Assembly: GCF_947500125.1 (NCBI RefSeq)
Contig: NZ_CANMRA010000003.1
Span: 62,001 to 126,000, forward strand
From: an uncultured Kocuria sp.
GTDB lineage: Bacteria; Actinomycetota; Actinomycetes; Actinomycetales; Micrococcaceae
Reading direction: 5' to 3'
DNA: 64,000 nucleotides
Position 1 is the stretch's first letter. The number at the start of each line of letters is the position of its first letter. The notes beneath the pieces are model-generated. The model saw only the letters and a list, made by a program, of their open reading frames with translations, did not search any database and was not told the origin of the DNA. The position numbers and the translations under genes were made by a program. This document shows positions 56,015 through 63,490 of this stretch, piece after piece.

Positions 56015-56054
56015 GTCACCGAGGCGCGGATCCGCGGTGACCGTCTAGTATGAA
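56015..56054 (+). promoter_or_regulatory. hemA promoter with operator-like inverted repeat
   Basis: GTCACCG (56015-56021) and CGGTGAC (56035-56041) form an inverted repeat around a perfect GCGGATCCGC palindrome (56026-56035), in the -35 area. A -10 box TATGAA (56049-56054) or TAGTAT (56046-56051) ends 6-9 bases before the GTG of hemA, so the mRNA may be leaderless. Confidence 0.45.
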
Positions 56055-56060
56055 TGCACT

Positions 56061-57386
56061 GTGGTCCTCTTCGCACTCGTCGCCTCCCACCAGAACGTCG
56101 ATCTGAACACCGTTGCGCGTCTCAGCACCGGTGCGCTCGGGCTGTCCGAGGAGATGGTCCGCGGCGGCCCCCTCCGTGGCGCGGTGACGCTCTCGACGTG
56201 CAACCGGCTCGAGATCTACGGCGAGCTCGAGGACGTGCCGGGCACCTCCTCCGGTGCGACGCTGGAGCGGGTGCTGGCCGACCTCGCCGAGCAGATCGGC
56301 TCCCGCGCCGGGCTCGACCCCGAGTTCGTGGCCGACTCCCTGCGGGCCTTCACCGACTCCGGCGCCGCGCGCCACCTCTTCACCGTGGTCTCCGGCCTGG
56401 AGTCCGCCGTGGTGGGCGAGCGCGAGATCACCGGGCAGGTCCGGCGCGCCCTCAACGACGCCCAGCAGGCCGGGACGGTCTCCGGCACGCTGCTGCGGCT
56501 GTTCGAGGCCGCCGCGCGCACCGCCCGCAAGGTGGGGACGCAGACCGCCCTCGGCGAGCGGGGCCGCTCCATCGTCTCCGTGGCCCTGGACCTCGCCGAC
56601 GACGTCACGACCGGCACCTGGCCGTCGCGCCGGGCCCTCGTGTTCGGCACGGGCGCCTACGCGGGGGCGACGATGGCCGCGCTCCGCGACCGTGGGTGCG
56701 CCGACATCGAGGTGTACTCGGCGTCGGGGCGGGCCGAGCAGTTCACGCAGAACCGCGGCGGCACGCCGGTGGGGACCGAGGAGCTGGCCGCGGCCCTGGA
56801 GCGCGCCGACGTCGTCATCGGCTGCAGCGGCGGCTCCGCCCCCATGGGCGCCGCCGCGTTCCCCGCAGGGCCCCGCACCGTGGTCGACCTCGCCCTCACC
56901 CGGGACTTCGACCCGGCCGTGGCGGACCTGCCCGGGGTCGAGCTCATCTCCCTCGAGTCGGTGCGCGTGGCCGCCCCGGAGGAGACCAGGGAGTCCGTCG
57001 AGGCCGCGAGCGGGATCGTGGAGCGGGCCGCCCAGGAGTTCGCCGCGAGCCAGGACGCACGCGACATGGACGCCGCGATCGTCGCCCTGCGCAAGCACAC
57101 CATGGCCGTCCTCGACGCCGAGCTCGAGAAGGTCACCTCCCACCACGGGTGCACGGCCGCGCAGGAGCAGATCGAGCTCGCGATGCGCCGCATGGTGCGC
57201 TCCCTCCTGCACACCCCCACCGTCCGCGCGCGCGAGCTCGCCGCGCAGGGCCGGCAGGACGAGTACATCACCGGCCTCGCGGCGCTGTACGGGATCGAGG
57301 TCCCCGCGCCCGCCGCGGAGCGGACCGCGCCCCCGGCCGCCGCGGCGCCGCCGGAGGTCACCCGCCGCCCCCAGGCCGCGGGGTAG
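56061..57386 (+). CDS. hemA: Glutamyl-tRNA reductase HemA
   Basis: A 441-aa enzyme that reduces glutamyl-tRNA to glutamate-1-semialdehyde, the committed step. The catalytic Cys47 lies in LSTCNRLEIYG, GLESAVVGEREITGQV binds substrate, GTGAYAGATMAALRDRG is the NADPH site, and the dimerisation helix follows. The GTG start codon coincides with the expected transcription start. It is transcribed away from the rest of the heme cluster. The last 35 residues are Pro/Ala-rich. Confidence 0.96.
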   Translation: MVLFALVASHQNVDLNTVARLSTGALGLSEEMVRGGPLRGAVTLSTCNRLEIYGELEDVPGTSSGATLERVLADLAEQIGSRAGLDPEFVADSLRAFTDSGAARHLFTVVSGLESAVVGEREITGQVRRALNDAQQAGTVSGTLLRLFEAAARTARKVGTQTALGERGRSIVSVALDLADDVTTGTWPSRRALVFGTGAYAGATMAALRDRGCADIEVYSASGRAEQFTQNRGGTPVGTEELAAALERADVVIGCSGGSAPMGAAAFPAGPRTVVDLALTRDFDPAVADLPGVELISLESVRVAAPEETRESVEAASGIVERAAQEFAASQDARDMDAAIVALRKHTMAVLDAELEKVTSHHGCTAAQEQIELAMRRMVRSLLHTPTVRARELAAQGRQDEYITGLAALYGIEVPAPAAERTAPPAAAAPPEVTRRPQAAG

Positions 57387-57436
57387 GGCGGGATTCGTTC
57401 GGCCGGCGCCGCCGGTCGGTTGAGGAGGAACGGTTC

Positions 57437-58054
57437 ATGACTGAGACCAGGAGAGGGCGCCCCGCGCGCCTTCCGCGCGAGGCCCGCCGGCGGCAGCTGC
57501 TCGAGACGGCGCTGACCGTGTTCTCCTCGAACGGCTACCACGGGTCGTCCATGGACGACATCGCCGACGCCGCCCAGGTGAGCAAGCCCGTCCTGTACCA
57601 GCACTTCCCCGGCAAGCGCGAGCTCTACCTCGCCCTCGTGGACCACTACCTCGAGGAGCTCTCGCTCGGGCTCGTCTCGGCGCTGCAGGGCAACGACGTC
57701 AACCGCGAACGGGTGGAGTCCATGCTGGACGTCTACTTCGGCTTCGTGGAGGCCAATCCGGAGGCCCACCGGCTGATCTTCGAGTCGGACCTGCTGGCGG
57801 ACCCGGAGGTCGCGGAGCGCTTCGAGAACTTCCACCTGGCCGTGGCGGACTCGATCGCCGGGGTCCTCGGGCCCAACGCGGGGCTGAGCCACGCGCACGC
57901 GGTGCTCGTCTCCCGCTCCCTCACCGGCATGGCGCAGACCGCGGCGGTGCACTGGATCCGCAATCCGGGCACCGGCGGGCGGGCGGAGGCCCAGCGGCAG
58001 ATCTTCCGTTTAGCTTGGGGCGGAATCTCGATCATCGACGAGGACTGGGAGTAG
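57437..58054 (+). CDS. TetR family transcriptional regulator
   Basis: A 205-aa regulator. The N-terminal helix-turn-helix reads LLETALTVFSSNGYHGSSMDDIADAAQVSKPVLYQHFPGKRELYLALV (split by domain: helices 1-3, then the YQHF recognition end). The ligand domain is all-helical. It corresponds to Rv3208, next to DUF3107. GAGGAGGAA gives a strong ribosome binding site. Target genes cannot be read from the sequence; it lies 50 bases after hemA and might be cotranscribed. Confidence 0.92.
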   Translation: MTETRRGRPARLPREARRRQLLETALTVFSSNGYHGSSMDDIADAAQVSKPVLYQHFPGKRELYLALVDHYLEELSLGLVSALQGNDVNRERVESMLDVYFGFVEANPEAHRLIFESDLLADPEVAERFENFHLAVADSIAGVLGPNAGLSHAHAVLVSRSLTGMAQTAAVHWIRNPGTGGRAEAQRQIFRLAWGGISIIDEDWE

Positions 58055-58062
58055 CGCCCTCC

Positions 58063-58068
58063 TAGACT
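58063..58068 (+). promoter_or_regulatory. -10 box upstream of the DUF3107 gene
   Basis: TAGACT lies just after the TetR stop codon and about 38 bases before the DUF3107 ATG. Confidence 0.4.
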
Positions 58069-58106
58069 GACCGGGACGAAGCCCGCAGCCCTGCCCAGGA
58101 GGAACC

Positions 58107-58343
58107 ATGGAAATCAAGATCGGTGTTCAGCACGTCGCCCGGGAGATCGTCGTCGAGTCCTCCCTCGAGGCGCCGGAGGCCGTGGAGCTGATCACCGCGG
58201 CCGTCTCCTCCGGATCCCCGCTGACCCTCACGGACACCAAGGGCAACGTGACGGTCGTCCCCGGGGGTGTCATCGGCTACGCCGCCGTCGGCGCCGAGCA
58301 GAAGCGGCCCGTGGGCTTCATGCCCTTCACGAAGGACGACTGA
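58107..58343 (+). CDS. DUF3107 family protein
   Basis: A 78-aa small protein of the Rv3208A family. MEIKIGVQHVAREIVVES, a helix EAPEAVELITAAV, and a beta-rich end with VTVVPGGVIGYAAVGAEQKRPVGFM suggest a compact alpha/beta fold. Function unknown. Its position between a TetR gene and the rhlE-type helicase is conserved in actinobacteria. AGGAGGAA precedes the ATG. Confidence 0.9.
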   Translation: MEIKIGVQHVAREIVVESSLEAPEAVELITAAVSSGSPLTLTDTKGNVTVVPGGVIGYAAVGAEQKRPVGFMPFTKDD

Positions 58344-58689
58344 GACCCCGTCCGCCGGCCACGGCGGACCCGGCCCGGCGACCGCACGGAACGTGCGCGG
58401 TCGTCGGGCTACACTGTTAAGCGCACTGGATGACCGGTCGTACCCGCGATCCCACGAACGACAGACACCTACTCGCCCCCGCTCCCCGCGAACAGGCCCC
58501 GCACGGCGGCCTCGCGCAGGACCGGATCCGGGCGCCACGCTCCCGCGTGGCCCGCCCGGTCGAGGCGGCGCACGCTCACGATCGGCTTCCACCCAACGCA
58601 CGCCCCCGGCGGCCGCCAGCACGGCGGCCCGGAGGCCGGACCCCGGTCCCCTCCCTTCACCGGGCGTGCCCGAACGAAGGAACCCGACC
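58344..58689 (+). promoter_or_regulatory. Long leader of the DEAD-box helicase gene
   Basis: This 346-base gap has a -10-like TACACT at 58410-58415 (a second, TGTTAA, overlaps it), which leaves about 265 bases of 5' leader. The leader is GC-rich with several inverted repeats (for example GGCGGCC runs near 58610-58630). Long leaders are known from autoregulated or cold-induced RNA helicase genes. The helicase start has GAAGGA 8 bases upstream. Confidence 0.45.
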
Positions 58690-58693
58690 GTGA
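58430..58693 (+). other. Possible 87-codon upstream ORF in the helicase leader
   Basis: An ATG about 8 bases after the predicted transcription start opens a frame of 87 Arg/Pro-rich codons. Its TGA overlaps the helicase GTG (GTGA at 58690-58693). The overlap would allow coupled translation, but third-position GC is lower than in neighbouring genes and no homologous domain was recognised, so coding status is doubtful. Confidence 0.25.
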
Positions 58694-60402
58694 CCGACTA
58701 CATCACCGACACCGCACCGGACGCCGCCGCGTCCGGCGACGACGCCGCCCTCGACGGCACCCCCGAGGTGGTCGTCGAGACCACCGAGCACCCCGAGCCG
58801 CTGCCCCAGGACTTCGCCGAGTTCGGGGTGCGCCAGGACATCGTGGACTCCCTCGCCGCCGAGGGCATCGTCCACCCCTTCCCCATCCAGGCCATGACCC
58901 TGCCGGTGGCGCTCTCCGGCCAGGACATCATCGGCCAGGCCAAGACCGGCACGGGCAAGACCCTCGGCTTCGGCATCCCCGTGGTCCAGCGTGTCGTGGG
59001 CCGCGGCGACGCGGGATGGGACCAGCTGAAGAAGCCGGGCGCCCCGCAGGCGCTCATCGTGGTGCCCACGCGCGAGCTCGCCGTCCAGGTCGGCCACGAC
59101 CTGGCGACCGCCGCGCGGACCCGGAACGCCCGGGTGGCGACCATCTACGGCGGCCGCGCCTACGAACCCCAGATCGAGGAGCTGCAGGCGGGCGTCGAGG
59201 TCGTGGTCGGCACCCCCGGCCGCCTCATCGACCTCAACCGGCAGCGCCACCTCGACCTCTCCGCGGTGCGGGCCGTGGTGCTCGACGAGGCCGACGAGAT
59301 GCTCGACCTCGGGTTCCTGCCCGACGTCGAGAAGCTGCTCTCGGCCGTGCCCGAGGTCCGCCAGACCATGCTCTTCTCCGCGACGATGCCCGGGCCCGTG
59401 GTGGCCATGGCCCGCCGCTACATGACCAAGCCCATGCACATCCGGGCCGCCGCGCCGGACGAGGGCGCCACCAAGAAGGACATCCGCCAGGTGGTCTACC
59501 GGGCGCACCACCTCGACAAGGACGAGGTCGTGGCCCGGATCCTGCAGGCGGAGGGCCGGGGGCGCACGATCGTGTTCACCAAGACCAAGCGGGCCGCGGC
59601 CAAGCTCGCGGACGAGCTGATCACCCGCGGCTTCGCCGCCGCCCCGCTGCACGGCGACCTGGGCCAGGGCGCGCGCGAGCAGGCGCTGCGCGCGTTCCGC
59701 AACAACAAGGTCGACGTGCTCGTGGCCACGGACGTCGCCGCGCGCGGCATCGACGTCGAGGACGTCACCCACGTCATCAACTTCCAGTGCCCCGAGGACG
59801 AGAAGACCTACCTGCACCGCACCGGCCGCACCGGCCGCGCCGGGAACAAGGGCACGGCGGTGACGTTCGTGGACTGGGACGACATCCCGCGCTGGCGGCT
59901 GATCGACAAGGCCCTGGAGCTCGGCATCCCCGAGCCCCGCGAGACCTACTCGTCCTCCGAGCACCTGTACGAGGAGCTGAGCATCCCGAAGGGCACCAAG
60001 GGCCGGCTCCCCCGGTCCAAGCGCACCCACGAGGGGCTCGGCGCCGAGGTGCTCGAGGACCTCGGCGAGCCCGGCGGACGCAAGAGCGGTCCGCGCGGCG
60101 ACGGCCGGGACGGGCGTTCCCGCGACCGCGGCGACTCCCGCCGCGGTGAGGGCCGCGGCGCAGGCCGTGGCGCCGGTCGCGGCGAGGGCCGTGGCCGCCG
60201 CGGCGAGGCCGCGGCGTCCGCCGCCCCGCGCGAGGACGCGACGGGCCCGCGGGAGACGGCCCGGGAGACCACCCGGGAGAAGGCCCGCGAGACCTCGGTG
60301 GAGCGGACCCCGGACGGCACCACCCGGCGTCGTCGGCGCCGCCGCGGCGGCGGCCAGGGCAGCGGAGCCCGGCAGGAGCAGAGCGGCACCGCCGGCGAGT
60401 GA
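58690..60402 (+). CDS. DEAD-box ATP-dependent RNA helicase (RhlE-type)
   Basis: A 570-aa helicase. The Q motif is FGVRQDIVDSLAAEGIVHPFPIQ, motif I AKTGTGKT, motif II VLDEADEMLD, motif III SATMP, and motifs V-VI are DVAARGIDV and HRTGRTGRAG. The C-terminal 170 residues are basic with RGEGRGAGRGAGRG-type repeats that bind RNA. It corresponds to Rv3211 (rhlE) and probably serves RNA decay or ribosome assembly. GTG start. Its stop overlaps the start of a DNA methyltransferase gene (GTGA). Confidence 0.94.
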   Translation: MTDYITDTAPDAAASGDDAALDGTPEVVVETTEHPEPLPQDFAEFGVRQDIVDSLAAEGIVHPFPIQAMTLPVALSGQDIIGQAKTGTGKTLGFGIPVVQRVVGRGDAGWDQLKKPGAPQALIVVPTRELAVQVGHDLATAARTRNARVATIYGGRAYEPQIEELQAGVEVVVGTPGRLIDLNRQRHLDLSAVRAVVLDEADEMLDLGFLPDVEKLLSAVPEVRQTMLFSATMPGPVVAMARRYMTKPMHIRAAAPDEGATKKDIRQVVYRAHHLDKDEVVARILQAEGRGRTIVFTKTKRAAAKLADELITRGFAAAPLHGDLGQGAREQALRAFRNNKVDVLVATDVAARGIDVEDVTHVINFQCPEDEKTYLHRTGRTGRAGNKGTAVTFVDWDDIPRWRLIDKALELGIPEPRETYSSSEHLYEELSIPKGTKGRLPRSKRTHEGLGAEVLEDLGEPGGRKSGPRGDGRDGRSRDRGDSRRGEGRGAGRGAGRGEGRGRRGEAAASAAPREDATGPRETARETTREKARETSVERTPDGTTRRRRRRRGGGQGSGARQEQSGTAGE

Positions 60403-61256
60403 GCCTTTTCGCCTTCGACGCCGAGGGCCCCGACGCGGTGGTCGCCGCGGAGAACCTGGATCTCCTGCGGCGGCTGCCCGACGGGGCCTTCCGCATGATC
60501 TACGTGGATCCGCCCTTCAACACGGGCCGCACCCAGCGCCGCCGGGAGTCCAGCGTGACCCCGGCCGCCGCCGGCGAGGGCGATCGCACCGGCTTCGCCG
60601 GCCGCTCCTACACGACCGTGCTGGGGGCCCTGCGCAGCTACGACGACGCGTTCGCCGACTACTGGGGGTTCCTGGAGCCCCGCCTGCGGCAGGCGTGGCG
60701 GGTGCTCGCCGACGACGGGACGCTGTACCTGCACCTGGACTACCGGGAGGTGCACTACGCGAAGGTCATGTTGGACGCGATCTTCGGGCGGGAGTGCTTC
60801 CTCAACGAGATCATCTGGGCCTACGACTACGGCGGTCGTTCCCGGCGTCGCTGGCCCGCCAAGCACGACAACGTCCTGGTGTACGTCAAGGACCCCCGGC
60901 GGTACCTGTTCGACAGCGCCGAGGTGGACCGGGAGCCGTACATGGCCCCCGGCCTGGTGACCCCGGAGAAGGTGCGGCTGGGCAAGCTGCCGACGGACGT
61001 GTGGTGGCACACGATCGTCTCCCCCACCGGCCGGGAGAAGACCGGCTACCCCACGCAGAAGCCCGTGGGCCTGGTGCGGCGGATGGTCGCCGCGAGCTCC
61101 GCCCGCGGGGACTGGGTGCTGGACTTCTTCGCCGGCTCCGGGACGCTCGGTGCGGCCGCCGGGCAGCTGGACCGGCGGTTCGTGTGCGTGGACCGCAACC
61201 CGGAGGCGATCGAGGTCATGCGCACGCGCCTGCCGGGGGCGACCGTGTGGGACTGA
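60399..61256 (+). CDS. Beta-class DNA methyltransferase, no partner nuclease
   Basis: A 285-aa site-specific DNA methyltransferase. The order is motif IV first (YVDPPFNTG, residues 35-43) and motif I last (DFFAGSGT, 242-249), with EKTGYPTQKP between, which defines the beta class. DPPF points to N6-adenine or N4-cytosine methylation. No restriction enzyme or specificity gene lies nearby, so it is solitary in this window. The start codon overlaps the helicase stop, so both are made from one mRNA. The target site is unknown. Confidence 0.88.
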   Translation: MSLFAFDAEGPDAVVAAENLDLLRRLPDGAFRMIYVDPPFNTGRTQRRRESSVTPAAAGEGDRTGFAGRSYTTVLGALRSYDDAFADYWGFLEPRLRQAWRVLADDGTLYLHLDYREVHYAKVMLDAIFGRECFLNEIIWAYDYGGRSRRRWPAKHDNVLVYVKDPRRYLFDSAEVDREPYMAPGLVTPEKVRLGKLPTDVWWHTIVSPTGREKTGYPTQKPVGLVRRMVAASSARGDWVLDFFAGSGTLGAAAGQLDRRFVCVDRNPEAIEVMRTRLPGATVWD

Positions 61257-61278
61257 GCGCGGGGTCCCGGTGACGGCT

Positions 61279-61314
61279 GTCGGGCCCGGACCGCGGCCGC
61301 GGTCCGGGCCCGAC
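61279..61314. terminator. Perfect 36-bp palindrome between convergent genes
   Basis: The bases 61279-61314 equal their reverse complement (18-base arms starting GTCGGGCCCGG). It separates the methyltransferase gene from the minus-strand symporter genes and can terminate both. Confidence 0.8.
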
Positions 61315-61323
61315 GTCGTCGTG

Positions 61324-61359
61324 CGAGGGGCACGGGCTCAGATGAGGTCGTGCCCCTCG
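61324..61359 (-). terminator. Hairpin spanning the stop codon of the symporter small-subunit gene
   Basis: CGAGGGGCACG (61324-61334) pairs with 61349-61359 over a 14-base loop that contains the stop codon of the gene ending at 61338. A second terminator element for the symporter operon. Confidence 0.5.
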
Positions 61360-61469
61360 CGCCGGGCCTCGGCGGCCTCCTTGCCGAAGGCGGTGCAGAT
61401 CACGGCCAGGGTGCCGGCCACGAGGAGGGGCCAGACGAGGACGTAGACGGTGAGAGCGAGCGGGGACAT
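61338..61469 (-). CDS. Putative transporter small subunit
   Basis: A 43-aa single-helix protein: a hydrophobic segment (about residues 4-29, LTVYVLVWPLLVAGTLAVIC) followed by a charged tail FGKEAAEARREGHDLI. Such small proteins accompany sodium:solute symporters in actinobacteria and are thought to stabilise them. GGAAGGAC is the ribosome binding site. The gene begins 26 bases after the symporter stop, so the two form an operon. Confidence 0.75.
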   Translation of the reverse strand: MSPLALTVYVLVWPLLVAGTLAVICTAFGKEAAEARREGHDLI

Positions 61470-61495
61470 GGGGGTCCTTCCGGGGTCGTCGGGAT

Positions 61496-63187
61496 TCAGC
61501 GGGCGCCGCGGGCCGCGGTGAGAGGCCTCTCGGCAGGGGCGTCGGCGTCGTCGGTGAAGTCGCCGGTGCGCCGCCGGATCGAGGCGAAGTCGAAGTCGTC
61601 GCGGTGGCGCACGGACATCGCCCAGCACACCACCGTGCTCACCGCGTAGGCGACGAGGGAGCCCGTGAGGGCCTCGTAGTCGCGCAGGAAGCCCAGCACG
61701 AACGGGGCCGAGGCGAGCGCAGCCAGCGCCCCGACGACCACGGCGGGGCGGGTGCCCAGGAAGCCGAAGACCATCAGACCCAGCACCACGCCCACGCCGA
61801 GGACGGCCAGGACCTCCACGAGCAGCGGCAGCGGCCCCGTGGCGGGGACGGCTCCGAAGCGCACGGGCAGGAACACGGCGAGGGCGGCCAGCACCGAGAC
61901 GGTGAACGCCCGGTTGGTGACCCTGCCCCAGTAGAAGCTCGCGATGACGGGGAAGACCAGCGCGCCCCAGAGCGCCCCCACGAACACGAGCAGGTCCAGG
62001 ATGTTCAGCTGCAGGCTCGCGAACACGACGGCCACCGCGGTGGCGGCCAGCATGGTCAGCCGGCCGACGAGCAGCATCGTCCGCGGATCGGCCCTCCGGC
62101 CCCGGCTGCGCACGCCCTGGCCGTAGATGTCCGCCATGGTGATCGAGGAGAGCGCGGAGAGGTCGGAGTCGGCGGTCGAGGAGAGCGAGCCGATGACCAT
62201 GACGAAGAACACGGCGAGCAGGACGCCCGGCAGGTAGCCGGCGGCGATCTGCGGGAGCAGGTTGTTGGTGTCTCCCCCCACGGGCTCGAGCCCGGCGTAG
62301 AGAGCGAGCACACCGATCATGCCGATGCCGATGATGGTCGCGCCGTAGCCGATCGTCGCCGTGATGAACGTCGGCCTGATGAGGTCCTCCCGCACGGCGA
62401 AGAGCCGCTGGGCGATGGTCTGGTTGCCGATCGCGTAGGCCAGCACGGCCGCGATGTACGGGGCGCCCTGGTTGAGGAACGCGTCGCCGGAGAAGAAGGT
62501 GCCCTGTTCGGGCGTGAGGTTCTGGGCTCCCTCGGTGAACAGCGACGGCCCGCCCAGGAGGAGGAAGAGCGCCGGGACGATGACCACGACCGCGCCGAGC
62601 ATGGCCACGACCTGCGCGAAGTCGGTCAGCACCGAGGCCCGGAAACCGGACCAGAGGGTGTACAGCAGCACGCCGACGGCGATGACGACGACGCCCTGCA
62701 CGAAGCTGAACGGGGAGAGCATCGCGATGAGCGCGCCGCCGGCGATGAAGTTGGACATGAGGCTGATGACGCTGCCGACCACGTTGGAGCCGGCCAGCAT
62801 GAGCTGGCTGGAGCGGCCGTGCCGGGCGTACATCACCTCGGCCAGGGTGTGGGCGTGCGGGGCGACCTTGCGGATCCTCCGGCCGAACGGGTAGATGAAC
62901 AGGATCATCAGCGCGCCCCAGAGCCCGTAGTGGATGGGACCGGAGATGCCGTAGGTGTAGCCGGAGGTGACCGAGGCGTACATCGAGGACGCCCAGATCC
63001 AGGTCGCGGTCATGGATGCCGCGGAGACGCCGAAGCCGACCCCGTGCCCGGCCGTCATGTAGCTGTCCGCGTTCTCCTTCTTGTGCCCGATGCGCACGGA
63101 CATGAGAAAGGTCCCCCCGTAGAAGAGCACGAGGAGACCGATGGTGAGGAGGAGGCCGAAGGGCGGTTCGATGGCGGCGGGCGGCAT
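61496..63187 (-). CDS. Sodium:solute symporter family protein
   Basis: A 563-aa SSS-family permease with about 13 membrane helices. Typical stretches are YMTAGHGVGFGVSAASMTATWIWASSMY near the start, the IAYAIGNQTIAQRLFAVRE-like region (AIGNQTIAQRLFAVRED) and IGSLSSTADSDLSALSSITMADI, the sodium-binding helix. The substrate cannot be assigned; the sequence recalls DUR3/urea-type members. AAAGGACC precedes the ATG. The downstream 43-aa protein is the likely small subunit. Confidence 0.9.
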   Translation of the reverse strand: MPPAAIEPPFGLLLTIGLLVLFYGGTFLMSVRIGHKKENADSYMTAGHGVGFGVSAASMTATWIWASSMYASVTSGYTYGISGPIHYGLWGALMILFIYPFGRRIRKVAPHAHTLAEVMYARHGRSSQLMLAGSNVVGSVISLMSNFIAGGALIAMLSPFSFVQGVVVIAVGVLLYTLWSGFRASVLTDFAQVVAMLGAVVVIVPALFLLLGGPSLFTEGAQNLTPEQGTFFSGDAFLNQGAPYIAAVLAYAIGNQTIAQRLFAVREDLIRPTFITATIGYGATIIGIGMIGVLALYAGLEPVGGDTNNLLPQIAAGYLPGVLLAVFFVMVIGSLSSTADSDLSALSSITMADIYGQGVRSRGRRADPRTMLLVGRLTMLAATAVAVVFASLQLNILDLLVFVGALWGALVFPVIASFYWGRVTNRAFTVSVLAALAVFLPVRFGAVPATGPLPLLVEVLAVLGVGVVLGLMVFGFLGTRPAVVVGALAALASAPFVLGFLRDYEALTGSLVAYAVSTVVCWAMSVRHRDDFDFASIRRRTGDFTDDADAPAERPLTAARGAR

Positions 63188-63490
63188 TCAGGTCCTTTCG
63201 TCGGGGCGGAGGGCACCGCGAAGCACCGGCCGCCGGCTGATCGGGAGGGTGCCGCGCAGGGGCGTTGCAGCATCGACGCACGTCCGGGAGCGGCCGGGCC
63301 GAACGTAACACACCGCCGAGGGCCGGCTCGGGGCGCCGGCGGCCCCGCGACCGGCCGTGCGAGCCCGTCATGGCGGGGCGGGACGCCCCTGCGGGCCCCG
63401 GGTGGCGTGTGGGCGATCTCACGCCCCGGCAGGGGCGCGGCGGCCCGGTGCGGCCCACGGGCGGTGGTAGGACCCGTGGCCGCGGAACGC
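63188..63490. other. Intergenic region without a recognised gene
   Basis: This 303-base gap between the symporter start and the PHP gene stop holds no convincing ORF. TGTTACGTT on the minus strand near 63300 could belong to the symporter promoter. No clear hairpin or repeat was found. Confidence 0.5.
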
